DNA from: DATEMK01 sp035275625 | GTDB taxonomy: Bacteria; Bacteroidota; Bacteroidia; AKYH767-A; OLB10 | Assembly (NCBI GenBank): GCA_035275625.1 | Contig: DATEMK010000137.1 | Location: 1 to 24,119, forward strand | Length of the DNA: 24,119 nt | Direction: 5' to 3' | Part shown: positions 1-7,414 of the stretch, in pieces | Layout: every line of letters starts with the position of its first letter | Numbering within the stretch: the first letter of the stretch is position 1 | Program-made: the position numbers and the translations under genes | Notes under the pieces: generated by a model | Told to the model about the DNA's origin: nothing | The model's database searches: none | Seen by the model: the letters and a program-made list of their open reading frames with translations, nothing else

Positions 1-2013
1 AAGGAACCTACATATTCATACGGTGGGGTGGCAAAAGTATTCACAAGTGTTTTAAAAGAAATCTTAATTGCAAAAGGCAAAAAAAACGCAGATGAAATTA
101 AAATTGTAATAGAAAAATATCTTACGCAGGAATATGCTCAATCAATATTTAAACGATTAATTTTTTTCCTGATATACAATTTCTGGGATGATCTGCATAG
201 TTATTTCTGGAAATTATTAAAAGACACTTCGGCTGTAAACTACTTGTTAGAATTCTCATATGCTAATGAAACATATCCTATATTAAAAAAATATGGTCAA
301 AAATTTACTTTAGATGAAAAACAAAATATTGAAAAAATTGTAGAGCATGGTATTAATGTTAAATATAATGAACCTAAAGATCAGGAATATTATAGATACC
401 GAATTTATTCAAGCTTTGCTGGTGATTCATATTTCGATTCAAAAATAAATGAATTAAAGGATAAACTTAATTATACAGACCTTAAAGAATCAAGGGAGGA
501 AACTTCAGGGGTATTAACCTCTGATACTCGTTCATTTATGGCACTTGAATTATTTCAAAAAAGTAATAAAGAAATAATTGATTTTTTAAAAGCATATAAA
601 CCAGTAAAATTTGAAGATATTCCCATTTATACCTATGCAGATCAGCTGCAAAATTCAATAGCTGAAAATCCTAATAAATTTATTTCATCTCTGCTTGAAT
701 TTAATATTCTGCAGCTTACATACATTTCGAGAATAATACTTGGTTTTAAGGATGCATGGAACCGCAATAATTTATTTGATTGGGAAATATTGCTTAATTT
801 TATAAATGAATTCATTAGCACTAAAAAGTTTGCTGAAAATGCTTTCATCATTGAAGAACAATTTCCAAAGGTTACTCGAGAGTGGGTAATTGCCTCAATT
901 GGTGAACTTATCCAAGTGGGTACCCAAGACGATATTAAGGCTTTTGATGTGAGATTAATTCCAAAAGCCATGTCAATTTTAGATAATTTATCGCAATATA
1001 TTCAGAAAGAAGAATCACTGCCAGATGGACGTTATGTTGATCATCCTTTAAATTCTCCTTTTGGCAGACTTATTACAGCAATAATTTATACAGCTTTACG
1101 CAAAGCCAGAGTAGAATATAAAGATAAGGATGTTCAAAAAATCAAGTGGGATGAAAAAACTAAATCCATTTATCAAAACATATTAAACAAACCAAACATT
1201 GATGGTTTCATTTTATTTGGATTTTATTTAAACCAATTTCACTTCTTGGATTATTACTGGACCAATTCTGAAATTGATCAAATACATAAGATGGAGAATG
1301 ATCTTTGGACAGGTTTTATGAGTGCTTACACTTTCAGGTCAAATTTTAATCAAGATTTGTATCTTAAAATGAGACCTAATTATGAAAAAGCAATAAAGAA
1401 GAATTTTAATTCGGTAAGTGAACATATTGGAGTTGCAATTATTTGGGAGATTGAAAAATATGAAAAGGGAAGTTTATTAGAGTATTTTTTAAGAAATTGT
1501 ACTCCTGCTGCAATATCAGAATTAATTCACTTTTTCTCAAAAAACGAAGAGTACATCAAAGGCATGAAGAAAAATGAAATCATTTTAAATCTATGGGAAA
1601 CAATTTTTACATCTTTAAAAATTAAAAGCGGGGATCAGCTTAATTCTACAATCGCAGGTTTAGCACGATTAATGTCATTTACCGATGAAATAAATGAGAA
1701 AATAAAACTGCTACTTGAAGAATCAATAAAATTCATGAAGGAAGGTTTTCTATCAAGTGAACTGATAGAAGAACTTGTAAGGATAATTAAAACTAAACTA
1801 AATAAACAAACAGCAAAAGATATTGGGGAATTATATTTAAAACTTTTAGACATATCTACTCCGACACATAAACAAGATCACATAATTGAATTAATTAACA
1901 CATTATATTCTTTTGATGATAGAGAACTAGATTTAATCTCTAATGAAATCGCAAATATTTATGGTACAAGAGGGCTTTACTTTTTGAAAGATTTATATTT
2001 TGAGCACAACTAA
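1..2013 (+). CDS. Large helical protein of unknown function, N-terminus outside the window (possible defence/STAND-type C-terminal half)
   Basis: The reading frame is open from base 1, with no stop before the GTG at 28, so this is most likely the C-terminal ~670 residues of a longer protein; the GTG is probably an internal valine. The visible part has no signal peptide or clear membrane segment. It is rich in Lys, Ile, Asn and Phe and looks almost wholly alpha-helical, as in TPR/HEAT-like solenoids. One segment near nt 1036-1110 (NSPFGRLITAIIYTALRKAR) resembles the 'NSxxG...A...AL' stretch I associate with helical C-terminal halves of large STAND/SIR2-type NTPase defence proteins. That link is memory-based and weak. 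It converges on a tyrosine recombinase, which suits cargo of an integrated island. No catalytic motif is visible, so the function is unassigned. That it is a real gene is near certain. Confidence 0.75.
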   Translation, partial: KEPTYSYGGVAKVFTSVLKEILIAKGKKNADEIKIVIEKYLTQEYAQSIFKRLIFFLIYNFWDDLHSYFWKLLKDTSAVNYLLEFSYANETYPILKKYGQKFTLDEKQNIEKIVEHGINVKYNEPKDQEYYRYRIYSSFAGDSYFDSKINELKDKLNYTDLKESREETSGVLTSDTRSFMALELFQKSNKEIIDFLKAYKPVKFEDIPIYTYADQLQNSIAENPNKFISSLLEFNILQLTYISRIILGFKDAWNRNNLFDWEILLNFINEFISTKKFAENAFIIEEQFPKVTREWVIASIGELIQVGTQDDIKAFDVRLIPKAMSILDNLSQYIQKEESLPDGRYVDHPLNSPFGRLITAIIYTALRKARVEYKDKDVQKIKWDEKTKSIYQNILNKPNIDGFILFGFYLNQFHFLDYYWTNSEIDQIHKMENDLWTGFMSAYTFRSNFNQDLYLKMRPNYEKAIKKNFNSVSEHIGVAIIWEIEKYEKGSLLEYFLRNCTPAAISELIHFFSKNEEYIKGMKKNEIILNLWETIFTSLKIKSGDQLNSTIAGLARLMSFTDEINEKIKLLLEESIKFMKEGFLSSELIEELVRIIKTKLNKQTAKDIGELYLKLLDISTPTHKQDHIIELINTLYSFDDRELDLISNEIANIYGTRGLYFLKDLYFEHN

Positions 2014-2197
2014 AAACAAATACCTTCTAATCGTTAGCAAAAGACTTTTCAGACGTTGTTTATTTTAAGTCAAAGTAATTTTTCTTTTTCATTTCACAAA
2101 AAAATAAACAGTAAGCCTTTTCTACAAGGGTGATTTACACTCAAACACACGTTCGTCTCAACATTTGTCAGAGGCCAATGTAAAGCAACTCGTCTCA

Positions 2198-3403
2198 TTA
2201 ATTGAAAACTTCCATAGCTTTATCTAATTCCTCATTAATAATTTTCGTATAAATCTGTGTGGTTTTTATAGATTTGTGTCCCATCAATTTTGATACATAT
2301 TCAATTCTTATTCCTTTCATAAGAGCACGGGTTGCCCAAGTATGACGACTGGTGTGAAAATGAATATGTTTATTAAATCCAAGAATTTTTTCAAAGTCCT
2401 TCAAGTCACTGTTAGTGTAAGCTGTTGCTGAAGAGATGGCACGAAACAAAACCCGCTTGTCACTATAATCATTTTCTTTTTTAAAAATTGGGAAAATAAA
2501 ATCGTCTGGTTGTTGTTCTTCACGTTTATACTGCATTAACATTTCAATTGATTTAAAGGGGAGCTTTATTGAAATAACGCTGCCTGTTTTTTGAGTTTGA
2601 ACAATAATTTTTTCACCGTCAAAATTTTTCCATCGAAGCTGCAAGACATCCGAAATACGAAGCCCTCCAACGTATGCAGAGAAAACATACATATTGCGAT
2701 GATGATCTTTTCTGCTTCCAGATTCTAATTTCAGCTGCTCTAAAGCAAGCAATTCGTCCTCTGTCAGGTATTCCTTTTTTACACTTTCCCATTTGAATTT
2801 AAAACGGACAAAAGGGTTCTTTTCCTGGGGAAAGATTTCTTCACTTATTGCAGCATTGATAAGTTTACGGATAACTTTTAAGTTTGAATACACAGTATTG
2901 GTTTTGTTATTTAATTCCACTCGTAAGTATAGCTCATAATTCTTCAACCAATTTACTGTGATTTCATCAAATCTTAAATCATTTCCTTTTAAAAAAGCTT
3001 TAATTTTAGAGAGGACAGAACATGCTTTATCCAATGTTGCAAACTGTTTATTATTCTCCAGTTCAACCAAATTACGTTCGGCAAACTTTATAAAACTATC
3101 CGAAATATGGCCCATGATGTGATCTTTAATTTTCTGAGGTGTCAGGAACCTATTATTGGTTTCCATTTCTAATATTACCCCTTCAGCATCTGAAACTTTT
3201 TTACGGATGTAATGATTTAATTTTTGGGAATTCGGATGTGATTTTTTGACTCTACTTTCTTTAATATCCCAATGTTCAGGTTTCAAATATATTTGGAGAG
3301 ATATGTATTTTGATTTACGGTGTTTTGTAATCCTTAAATAAAGAGGATGTTCGTTATTATTATTGGATTTATCTTTTCGGTAAATTATTTTTATGGATGA
3401 CAT
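2198..3403 (-). CDS. Tyrosine recombinase / phage-type integrase
   Basis: This 401-residue protein catalyses site-specific strand exchange through a covalent 3'-phosphotyrosine, and probably integrates and excises the element at the left of the window. The N-terminal ~95 residues match an arm-type DNA-binding domain usual in Bacteroidota integrases (KYISLQIYLKPEHWD near 32-46). A SAM-like core-binding domain follows (~100-200), then the catalytic domain. Catalytic residues visible are R249 (GGLRISDVLQLRW), K272 (QKTG), H350 and R353 (HTSRHTWAT), H376 (LMGHKSIKTT) and nucleophile Y385 (IYTKI). The set is complete, so the enzyme should be active. Length is normal for the family. It faces gene 1-2013 convergently across 184 bp. 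The ATG at 3403 is chosen because the arm domain starts right after it. Specific target and element type cannot be told from the sequence. Confidence 0.95.
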   Translation of the reverse strand: MSSIKIIYRKDKSNNNNEHPLYLRITKHRKSKYISLQIYLKPEHWDIKESRVKKSHPNSQKLNHYIRKKVSDAEGVILEMETNNRFLTPQKIKDHIMGHISDSFIKFAERNLVELENNKQFATLDKACSVLSKIKAFLKGNDLRFDEITVNWLKNYELYLRVELNNKTNTVYSNLKVIRKLINAAISEEIFPQEKNPFVRFKFKWESVKKEYLTEDELLALEQLKLESGSRKDHHRNMYVFSAYVGGLRISDVLQLRWKNFDGEKIIVQTQKTGSVISIKLPFKSIEMLMQYKREEQQPDDFIFPIFKKENDYSDKRVLFRAISSATAYTNSDLKDFEKILGFNKHIHFHTSRHTWATRALMKGIRIEYVSKLMGHKSIKTTQIYTKIINEELDKAMEVFN

Positions 3404-3434
3404 GATTTTATTTTTTTAAGTTGTTTATGATTTA

Positions 3435-3457
3435 GGTAAAACATTGGGTAAAACATT
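3435..3457. repeat. 12-bp-period direct repeat in the integrase leader
   Basis: GGTAAAACATT occurs twice (3435-3445 and 3447-3457) with a 12-bp period. The pair lies between the putative integrase promoter and its start codon. It could be a site for the integrase arm domain or for a directionality factor, or it could be coincidental. Confidence 0.5.
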
Positions 3458-3482
3458 TGCCGCATTTCCTTGCTTTTGTTTG

Positions 3483-3516
3483 CAAAGGTAAATTGCCTTA
3501 ATCTTTTAAAAATCAA
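3483..3516 (-). promoter_or_regulatory. Putative promoter of the integrase gene
   Basis: Read on the minus strand, TACCTTTG (3483-3490) matches the Bacteroidota -7 element TAnnTTTG, and TTG (3514-3516) lies 23 nt upstream as a -33 element. The spacing is at the long end of the usual range. The inferred leader is about 70 nt. Confidence 0.45.
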
Positions 3517-3574
3517 TGTAATTGGTGCAAAAGAATGCAAACAGGAGAAAGAAAATAAGAACCGTCCCGACCGC

Positions 3575-3605
3575 AAAAGGCTCTCGTTTATGGAGAGCCT
3601 TTTTT
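3575..3605. terminator. Strong intrinsic terminator, probably two-way
   Basis: An 11-bp perfect stem, AAAAGGCTCTC (3575-3585) and GAGAGCCTTTT (3593-3603), encloses a 7-nt loop. On the plus strand the T-run is six bases. On the minus strand a shorter T-run follows the stem, so it can end the leftward yceI/pirin transcript 50 bp upstream of it. It isolates the integrase from its neighbours. Confidence 0.8.
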
Positions 3606-3655
3606 GATTGTGGGTCATTACGTTTACATTATAGAAAATGAATTATCGGGATTTT

Positions 3656-4240
3656 TTATAACGGATTTTCAGCGGATTGTCTTGTCAATTGCACTTCACA
3701 ATTAATCCAGACTTCTTCGCTTACAAGCACCCCGCCTGTTTCTAAAGCAGCATTCCAATTCAATCCCCAGTCTTTGCGATTGATCTTGCCCGTGACATTG
3801 AATATTGCTTTGTGACTTCCCCACGGGTCTTTCATCATTCCGTTAAATTCAACATCTAATTTGATTTGCTTTTTAACTCCCTTCATTGTGAGGTCGCCAA
3901 CTAATGTATATCTGCCATCGTTGGTGCCTTTTTCAGACGTGCCGGAAATAAAATTTATTTCTTTGAAATTTTCCACATCAAAAAAATCAGCGCTCCTTAA
4001 ATGAGCATCTCTTTTTTCATCGCCTGTGTTTATGGATGCAGGATTAATGCGGAAGTTAATTTCAGCATTGGTGAAATCTGCTTCGTCAGAATAAATGTCT
4101 GCATCATATTCTTTGAATGTTCCCCTTACATTTGAAAACATGAGATGTTTTACTTTGAATCCAATTTGGCTGTGCATCGGGTCAATGACCCATTTTTTCC
4201 CGATAGCTATCGGGATTGTTATTACTTGTGTAGTTTCCAT
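3656..4240 (-). CDS. YceI family protein (lipocalin-like, cytoplasmic form)
   Basis: A 194-residue YceI-like protein. The family forms a lipocalin-type beta barrel that binds long isoprenoid or other amphipathic molecules and is often linked to stress responses; the ligand here is unknown. Recognisable parts are the opening WVIDPMHSQIGFKVKHL, the central NFRINPASINTGDEKRDAHLRSADFF, LTMKGVKKQ, and NRKDWGLNWN. No signal peptide is present, so it is probably cytoplasmic. The N-terminus is odd: between the start codon and the conserved KWVIDP lies an extra stretch ending IPIAIGK, whose codons are the 18-bp palindrome at 4198-4215. No in-frame ATG lies between this stretch and the domain. It starts 11 bp after the pirin stop, so the two are surely co-transcribed. 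Confidence 0.93.
   Translation of the reverse strand: METTQVITIPIAIGKKWVIDPMHSQIGFKVKHLMFSNVRGTFKEYDADIYSDEADFTNAEINFRINPASINTGDEKRDAHLRSADFFDVENFKEINFISGTSEKGTNDGRYTLVGDLTMKGVKKQIKLDVEFNGMMKDPWGSHKAIFNVTGKINRKDWGLNWNAALETGGVLVSEEVWINCEVQLTRQSAENPL
4198..4215. repeat. 18-bp perfect palindrome inside yceI coding sequence (copy 1)
   Basis: TCCCGATAGCTATCGGGA is self-complementary over all 18 bases. It sits in frame near the 5' end of the YceI gene and encodes Pro-Ile-Ala-Ile-Gly. An identical copy (identity extends three bases further, TTG) is at 20920-20937, in an unrelated gene on the other strand but in the same codon phase. Confidence 0.9.
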
Positions 4241-4251
4241 ATTATTTATTT

Positions 4252-5136
4252 TTATTTGTTACGATTGTAATTTATCTGTCCGTATTTACCTGCGTGAAAA
4301 TCTCTGTATGCCTGTGCAATTTCAACGTCACTGTTCATTACAAACGGACCTTGTGCAACAATTGGCTCAGCGTATCTTTCACCTCCGAACAGCATAATGT
4401 CAATGGCATCTTTGGAGTTGTTATTGATTTCAATGGTTCCGCCATTTCTGTCGAACTCAATGAATTCTCCTTGGTGATATTCAGTGTTGTTTATCATTGC
4501 GTTATGCAGGGGAAGAAAGACAGCGTATTCCAACCCGTTTTCTGTTTCGATTGAAAAATGCTTTCCTCCTTCGAGGTGGATGTGATATAAAAACTGTTTT
4601 GAGTAATTCGGAATTTCAGAAGCTGACTTTTCATATTCACCAACAATTACTTTAACCCATCCTCTTTCATCGCTCAACTCCTGTTGCGGAATATCGTTCG
4701 CCTGCAGGGGAATATATTCCGGTGCCTCGGATTTATTCTTTGACGGAAGATTGATCCAGAACTGCATAGCATGAGTACTTAGGTCGTTGGTTTGAGAATC
4801 AACATTCACCACTTCATCATGGATGATTCCATTCCCGGCTTTCATCCACTGTGCTCCGCCAGAATGTACTATGGCATGATGACCTTTGCTGTCAAGATGG
4901 TCGGCTTCACCTTTAAGTATATAAGTTAATGTTGCAATACCCCTGTGCGGGTGCGCACCGGTTCCGTTTGCTTTCTTAAGCTGTTCGGAAGGCGAATGTT
5001 TGGCAGGAAGAACATGGTCAAGGAATACAAACGGACCTACTGCGTCTGCATACCTGTTTGGTAACATGCGGTTGATGATGTATTCACCGATGTCGGCTCT
5101 GCGGCCTTGTGCTGTGAAACTGATTTTCTTTTTCAT
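4252..5136 (-). CDS. Pirin family protein
   Basis: A 294-residue bicupin of the pirin family. The four metal ligands of the N-terminal cupin are present: H62 and H64 (AHPHRG), H106 and E108 (GIIHDE). The pirin N-domain covers roughly 10-125 (GPFVFLDHV, GATL-like GIATLTYILKG, WMKAGNGIIHDE). The pirin C-domain covers ~180-280 and ends FGGERYAEPIVAQGPFVMN. Some bacterial pirins act as quercetin dioxygenases or regulate metabolic enzymes; which applies here cannot be told. It is first in a two-gene operon with yceI, and a Crp/Fnr gene lies upstream. Pirin and YceI together suggest a redox or xenobiotic stress unit, which is inference. Confidence 0.95.
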   Translation of the reverse strand: MKKKISFTAQGRRADIGEYIINRMLPNRYADAVGPFVFLDHVLPAKHSPSEQLKKANGTGAHPHRGIATLTYILKGEADHLDSKGHHAIVHSGGAQWMKAGNGIIHDEVVNVDSQTNDLSTHAMQFWINLPSKNKSEAPEYIPLQANDIPQQELSDERGWVKVIVGEYEKSASEIPNYSKQFLYHIHLEGGKHFSIETENGLEYAVFLPLHNAMINNTEYHQGEFIEFDRNGGTIEINNNSKDAIDIMLFGGERYAEPIVAQGPFVMNSDVEIAQAYRDFHAGKYGQINYNRNK

Positions 5137-5157
5137 TGTATTATTTATTAAAATTCA

Positions 5158-5175
5158 TCCCGATTTTTATCGGGA
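5158..5175. repeat. Variant of the TCCCGAT...ATCGGGA palindrome, intergenic
   Basis: TCCCGAT-TTTT-ATCGGGA has the same 7-bp arms as the coding palindromes at 4198 and 20920, with the central four bases changed to TTTT. It lies in the leader of the pirin operon, 21 bp upstream of the start codon, where the hairpin could affect the mRNA. Confidence 0.8.
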
Positions 5176-5248
5176 CAAAATTGCAACGAAGAGCGGGCGG
5201 AAAACGATGATAAATGTTAGAAAATTCTGTTGACAAAAGTCAACGGAA

Positions 5249-5341
5249 ACCCCCTAAATCCCCTGAAGGGGACTTGCTTGCGCTGTTCCCTTTAGAGGGA
5301 AAAAGTCCGGTAGACTTTTTAGCCAGCTTGTGAAAGGGGGT
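5249..5341. repeat. MITE/REP-like intergenic element with short terminal inverted repeats
   Basis: A ~93-bp stretch is bounded by ACCCCCT (5249-5255) and its inverse AGGGGGT (5335-5341). Inside are CCCCTGAAGGGG (5260-5271), TCCCTTTAGAGGGA (5287-5300) and an 8-bp stem AAAAAGTC (5300-5307) with GACTTTTT (5313-5320). It sits between the Crp/Fnr gene and the pirin promoter region. The 'cccctaaatcccc' style resembles a repeat I recall from other Bacteroidota genomes; that is memory, not a search. Confidence 0.6.
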
Positions 5342-5398
5342 GAGCGCAGGCAAATGATGATAAAATATAAATAAACACATTGTCAGAAAGCAGAAACT

Positions 5399-5980
5399 TT
5401 ATTTCTTCACTGCATGCCTGCGAACACGGCTGAGTGTTTCTTTGGTAATACCGAGGTATGAAGCAATGATGTGTTGAGGAAAGCGCTGCAGGAATTCAGG
5501 ATATTGTTTTGCAAAATCTTCATAGCGTTGTTCAGCGGACAAACTAATGTAAGCATTCAATCTTTTTTGATAAGCAAAAGCATGATTGTCGTCCAGCTTC
5601 CTTGTCATTTGAATCACAGCAGGAATTTGATTTAACAGGCTCATGTCGGCTTTTGTGATGAGCAGCGCATCGGTATCTTCCCACGCATCAATGTTATATA
5701 TTGAAGGAGTAAGCATCGTAAAACTTTCGCGGTCTCCCGCCCACCAGTTTTCAATTGAAAGGCGAACAATATGTTCTGCGGCTTTATCATCCACGCTGTA
5801 TTGCCGCATGGCTCCTTTAACTACGAACGCCATGTATTTGCACACTTCGCCTTCCTGCAATAAGTATTGTTTCTTTCTTATTTTCTTTGGTATAAAAGTT
5901 TTTTTAATCACTTCAATCCCGCTTTCGGTAAGTGGGGCAGAAGCGAAACTGTTGATGTATTTAATAAGAGAGTCGTACAT
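5399..5980 (-). CDS. Crp/Fnr family transcriptional regulator (short form)
   Basis: A 193-residue regulator. A cyclic-nucleotide-binding-like beta barrel covers ~30-115 (KKQYLLQEGEVCKYMAFVVKG), a dimer helix ~115-140, and a compact C-terminal HTH ~167-189 (FPQHIIASYLGITKETLSRVRR). The canonical cAMP-binding signature of CRP is not visible, and no four-cysteine Fnr cluster is present, so the ligand is unknown. This short form is very common in Bacteroidota, often beside redox genes. The downstream minus-strand neighbour is the pirin/yceI operon, separated by 262 bp with repeats, so the regulator may control that operon. An inverted repeat upstream of its own promoter hints at autoregulation. 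Confidence 0.93.
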   Translation of the reverse strand: MYDSLIKYINSFASAPLTESGIEVIKKTFIPKKIRKKQYLLQEGEVCKYMAFVVKGAMRQYSVDDKAAEHIVRLSIENWWAGDRESFTMLTPSIYNIDAWEDTDALLITKADMSLLNQIPAVIQMTRKLDDNHAFAYQKRLNAYISLSAEQRYEDFAKQYPEFLQRFPQHIIASYLGITKETLSRVRRHAVKK

Positions 5981-5999
5981 TGGCGATAATGATGCTTTA

Positions 6000-6039
6000 C
6001 AAAGGTAAATTTAAAACAGACAATTTTTGAAAGATTGTC
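6000..6039 (-). promoter_or_regulatory. Putative crp-gene promoter with inverted-repeat operator
   Basis: On the minus strand TACCTTTG (6000-6007) fits TAnnTTTG. The inferred start site is ~14 nt before the ATG. Just upstream is GACAAT (6019-6024), 9 nt, ATTGTC (6034-6039), a dyad of the size bound by Crp/Fnr dimers. No good -33 TTG is seen at the usual distance, which would suit an activator- or repressor-dependent promoter. Confidence 0.45.
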
Positions 6040-6110
6040 ATAAGGCAATCAATTTTCTTTTCCCTGAAATTATTATCATTCTCCCCCTGTTTTACCTATA
6101 GGGTATTTTT

Positions 6111-7160
6111 TCAGGACATAAAAAAATTGCTGAATGATTCTGTTGCTTTTGCGATCCGGCTCTTTGCAGCTTTAGCAGGAGGCTTGAAAAATTGTGTCTC
6201 TGCAATCACTTTATCTTTTTTCAGCATGCGTTTCCACAATCCTGTAACGTGCCCGTTCACAACGATAACAGGTTTGAATATTACATTCTCCGGAACGGCC
6301 ATTTTATAAAGGGCTGCGCTCCTGTCTGTGTAGCTGATAAGGTATTCATCGTAAGCAGGCAATAAGTAAACGGAAGATCCGGGATTCCGGGGAATAGAAA
6401 TTGATTTGTCAAACCAATATGTTTGTGAATTTATTTTTTCTGAAATAAAATCCGGTGCTGTCATTTCCAGCGCATGTTTTGCATCAGCAGCCGTTAAGCC
6501 GGACCACCAGGCAAAATCCTGTACCGTGGCAGGGCCATGACTTGTAAAATATCTTTGAGCAAGCTTAACCATAGCTTCCTCCCTGCTTAAAATTTTATTT
6601 TTCTGAACCACCCTGTCTTGCAATAGTGCATACGTTTGCTTTTTATCTTTTATACAACCGCTGCAAACTATGCCATCCAATTCAGCCATCAGCAACAGGT
6701 GAATCTTGCTGTGCATGTCCATTTTTATTTTCGCATTTTTCAGTTCATTCGTTAATTCATCGCGGGTTAAGTGTTTACCGCCTTCCAATGCTTTCCCGAT
6801 AACGCTGTTGCTCTTTGCGATAACTTTTGCAGACAACCCCAGCGCTTTATGCCTTGATTTCATCGAGGCTTTAATGCGGGGCGCTGTTAGCTGAAGCATC
6901 CAATAAATATCTCCGGGCAAAACAAAATGCCAGGTCGGCCTCAGCACATGTGTCCTTAATATTTCACCGTTGCTGAGCGCAGCTTCTATCATCTTATCGG
7001 TGGAGCCGGGAAGCCGCACACCCACAGCCCATTTAGCCATGTTATAATCCTGCGCCTGCATAGCGCCCATCCAGCCGACAATTTCTTTTGCAGTTTTTAA
7101 TTTTGTTCCTGCAATTTGCTGGCTGATCAGCCTGGCCTGAACAATATCATTTAGATTCAT
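6111..7160 (-). CDS. Winged-helix DNA-binding protein, AlkZ-like (HTH_42 family)
   Basis: A 349-residue protein of the HTH_42 winged-helix family. Diagnostic stretches are MGAMQAQDYNMAKWAVGVR (31-49), ILRTHVLRPTWHFVLP (67-82), TSHGPATVQDFAWWSGL (~208-224) and LLPAYDEYLISYTDR (~267-281). This family includes AlkZ, which excises bulky N-alkylated bases and interstrand crosslinks. In AlkZ-like members the catalytic motif is Q-x-Q, and here Q35-A36-Q37 matches it, whereas YcaQ-like members carry an acidic residue at the third position. A DNA glycosylase role is therefore plausible but untested. Length is typical. It lies 130 bp upstream of the Crp/Fnr gene on the same strand. The start is fixed by the conserved N-terminal helix (MNLNDIVQARLISQQI). 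Confidence 0.88.
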   Translation of the reverse strand: MNLNDIVQARLISQQIAGTKLKTAKEIVGWMGAMQAQDYNMAKWAVGVRLPGSTDKMIEAALSNGEILRTHVLRPTWHFVLPGDIYWMLQLTAPRIKASMKSRHKALGLSAKVIAKSNSVIGKALEGGKHLTRDELTNELKNAKIKMDMHSKIHLLLMAELDGIVCSGCIKDKKQTYALLQDRVVQKNKILSREEAMVKLAQRYFTSHGPATVQDFAWWSGLTAADAKHALEMTAPDFISEKINSQTYWFDKSISIPRNPGSSVYLLPAYDEYLISYTDRSAALYKMAVPENVIFKPVIVVNGHVTGLWKRMLKKDKVIAETQFFKPPAKAAKSRIAKATESFSNFFMS

Positions 7161-7176
7161 ATTGAAAATGCGTTAA

Positions 7177-7184
7177 CAAAGTTA
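7177..7184 (-). promoter_or_regulatory. Putative -7 element of the AlkZ-like gene
   Basis: TAACTTTG on the minus strand fits TAnnTTTG and would give a leader of only ~10 nt. A clear -33 TTG is absent. The rest of 7161-7414 shows no further recognisable feature. Confidence 0.4.
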
Positions 7185-7414
7185 GCTGCATTTTCTTGCC
7201 GGAAAATTTTTTTTATTTGCTTTGAGATTTCTGGCATCATTTATAACAAGTGCATCTTACAGGGAAGTGCCAGCTTCATCTTTTGCAACTCTATGAATCC
7301 ATCGTCTGAAATATCAGATATTTTCAATAATGATTATGACATTATAAAAAATAAAAGAGAAATGACCCCCGCATACTGACAGTTCGCAGCCCGCCCCGGT
7401 CTGCCGGATAAAAC

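Noticed and set aside
28..30. GTG at 28 as the true start of the first gene
   Set aside because: The frame is open to base 1 and the visible part looks like the inside of a larger protein, so the GTG is more likely an internal valine.
2154..2197. Direct repeat CGTCTCA (2154-2160, 2191-2197) next to the integrase stop as an attachment site
   Set aside because: Seven bases is too short to rise above chance, and no matching copy was seen on the other side of the integrase.
3560..3580. tRNA 3' end as integration target beside the terminator
   Set aside because: CCGTCCCGACCGC looks vaguely like an acceptor stem, but no T-loop (GGTTCRA) precedes it and no cloverleaf could be formed.
3391..3618. 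A 75-residue minus-strand frame overlapping the integrase start
   Set aside because: It overlaps the integrase start and runs through the integrase promoter and into the terminator hairpin; its composition shows no domain.
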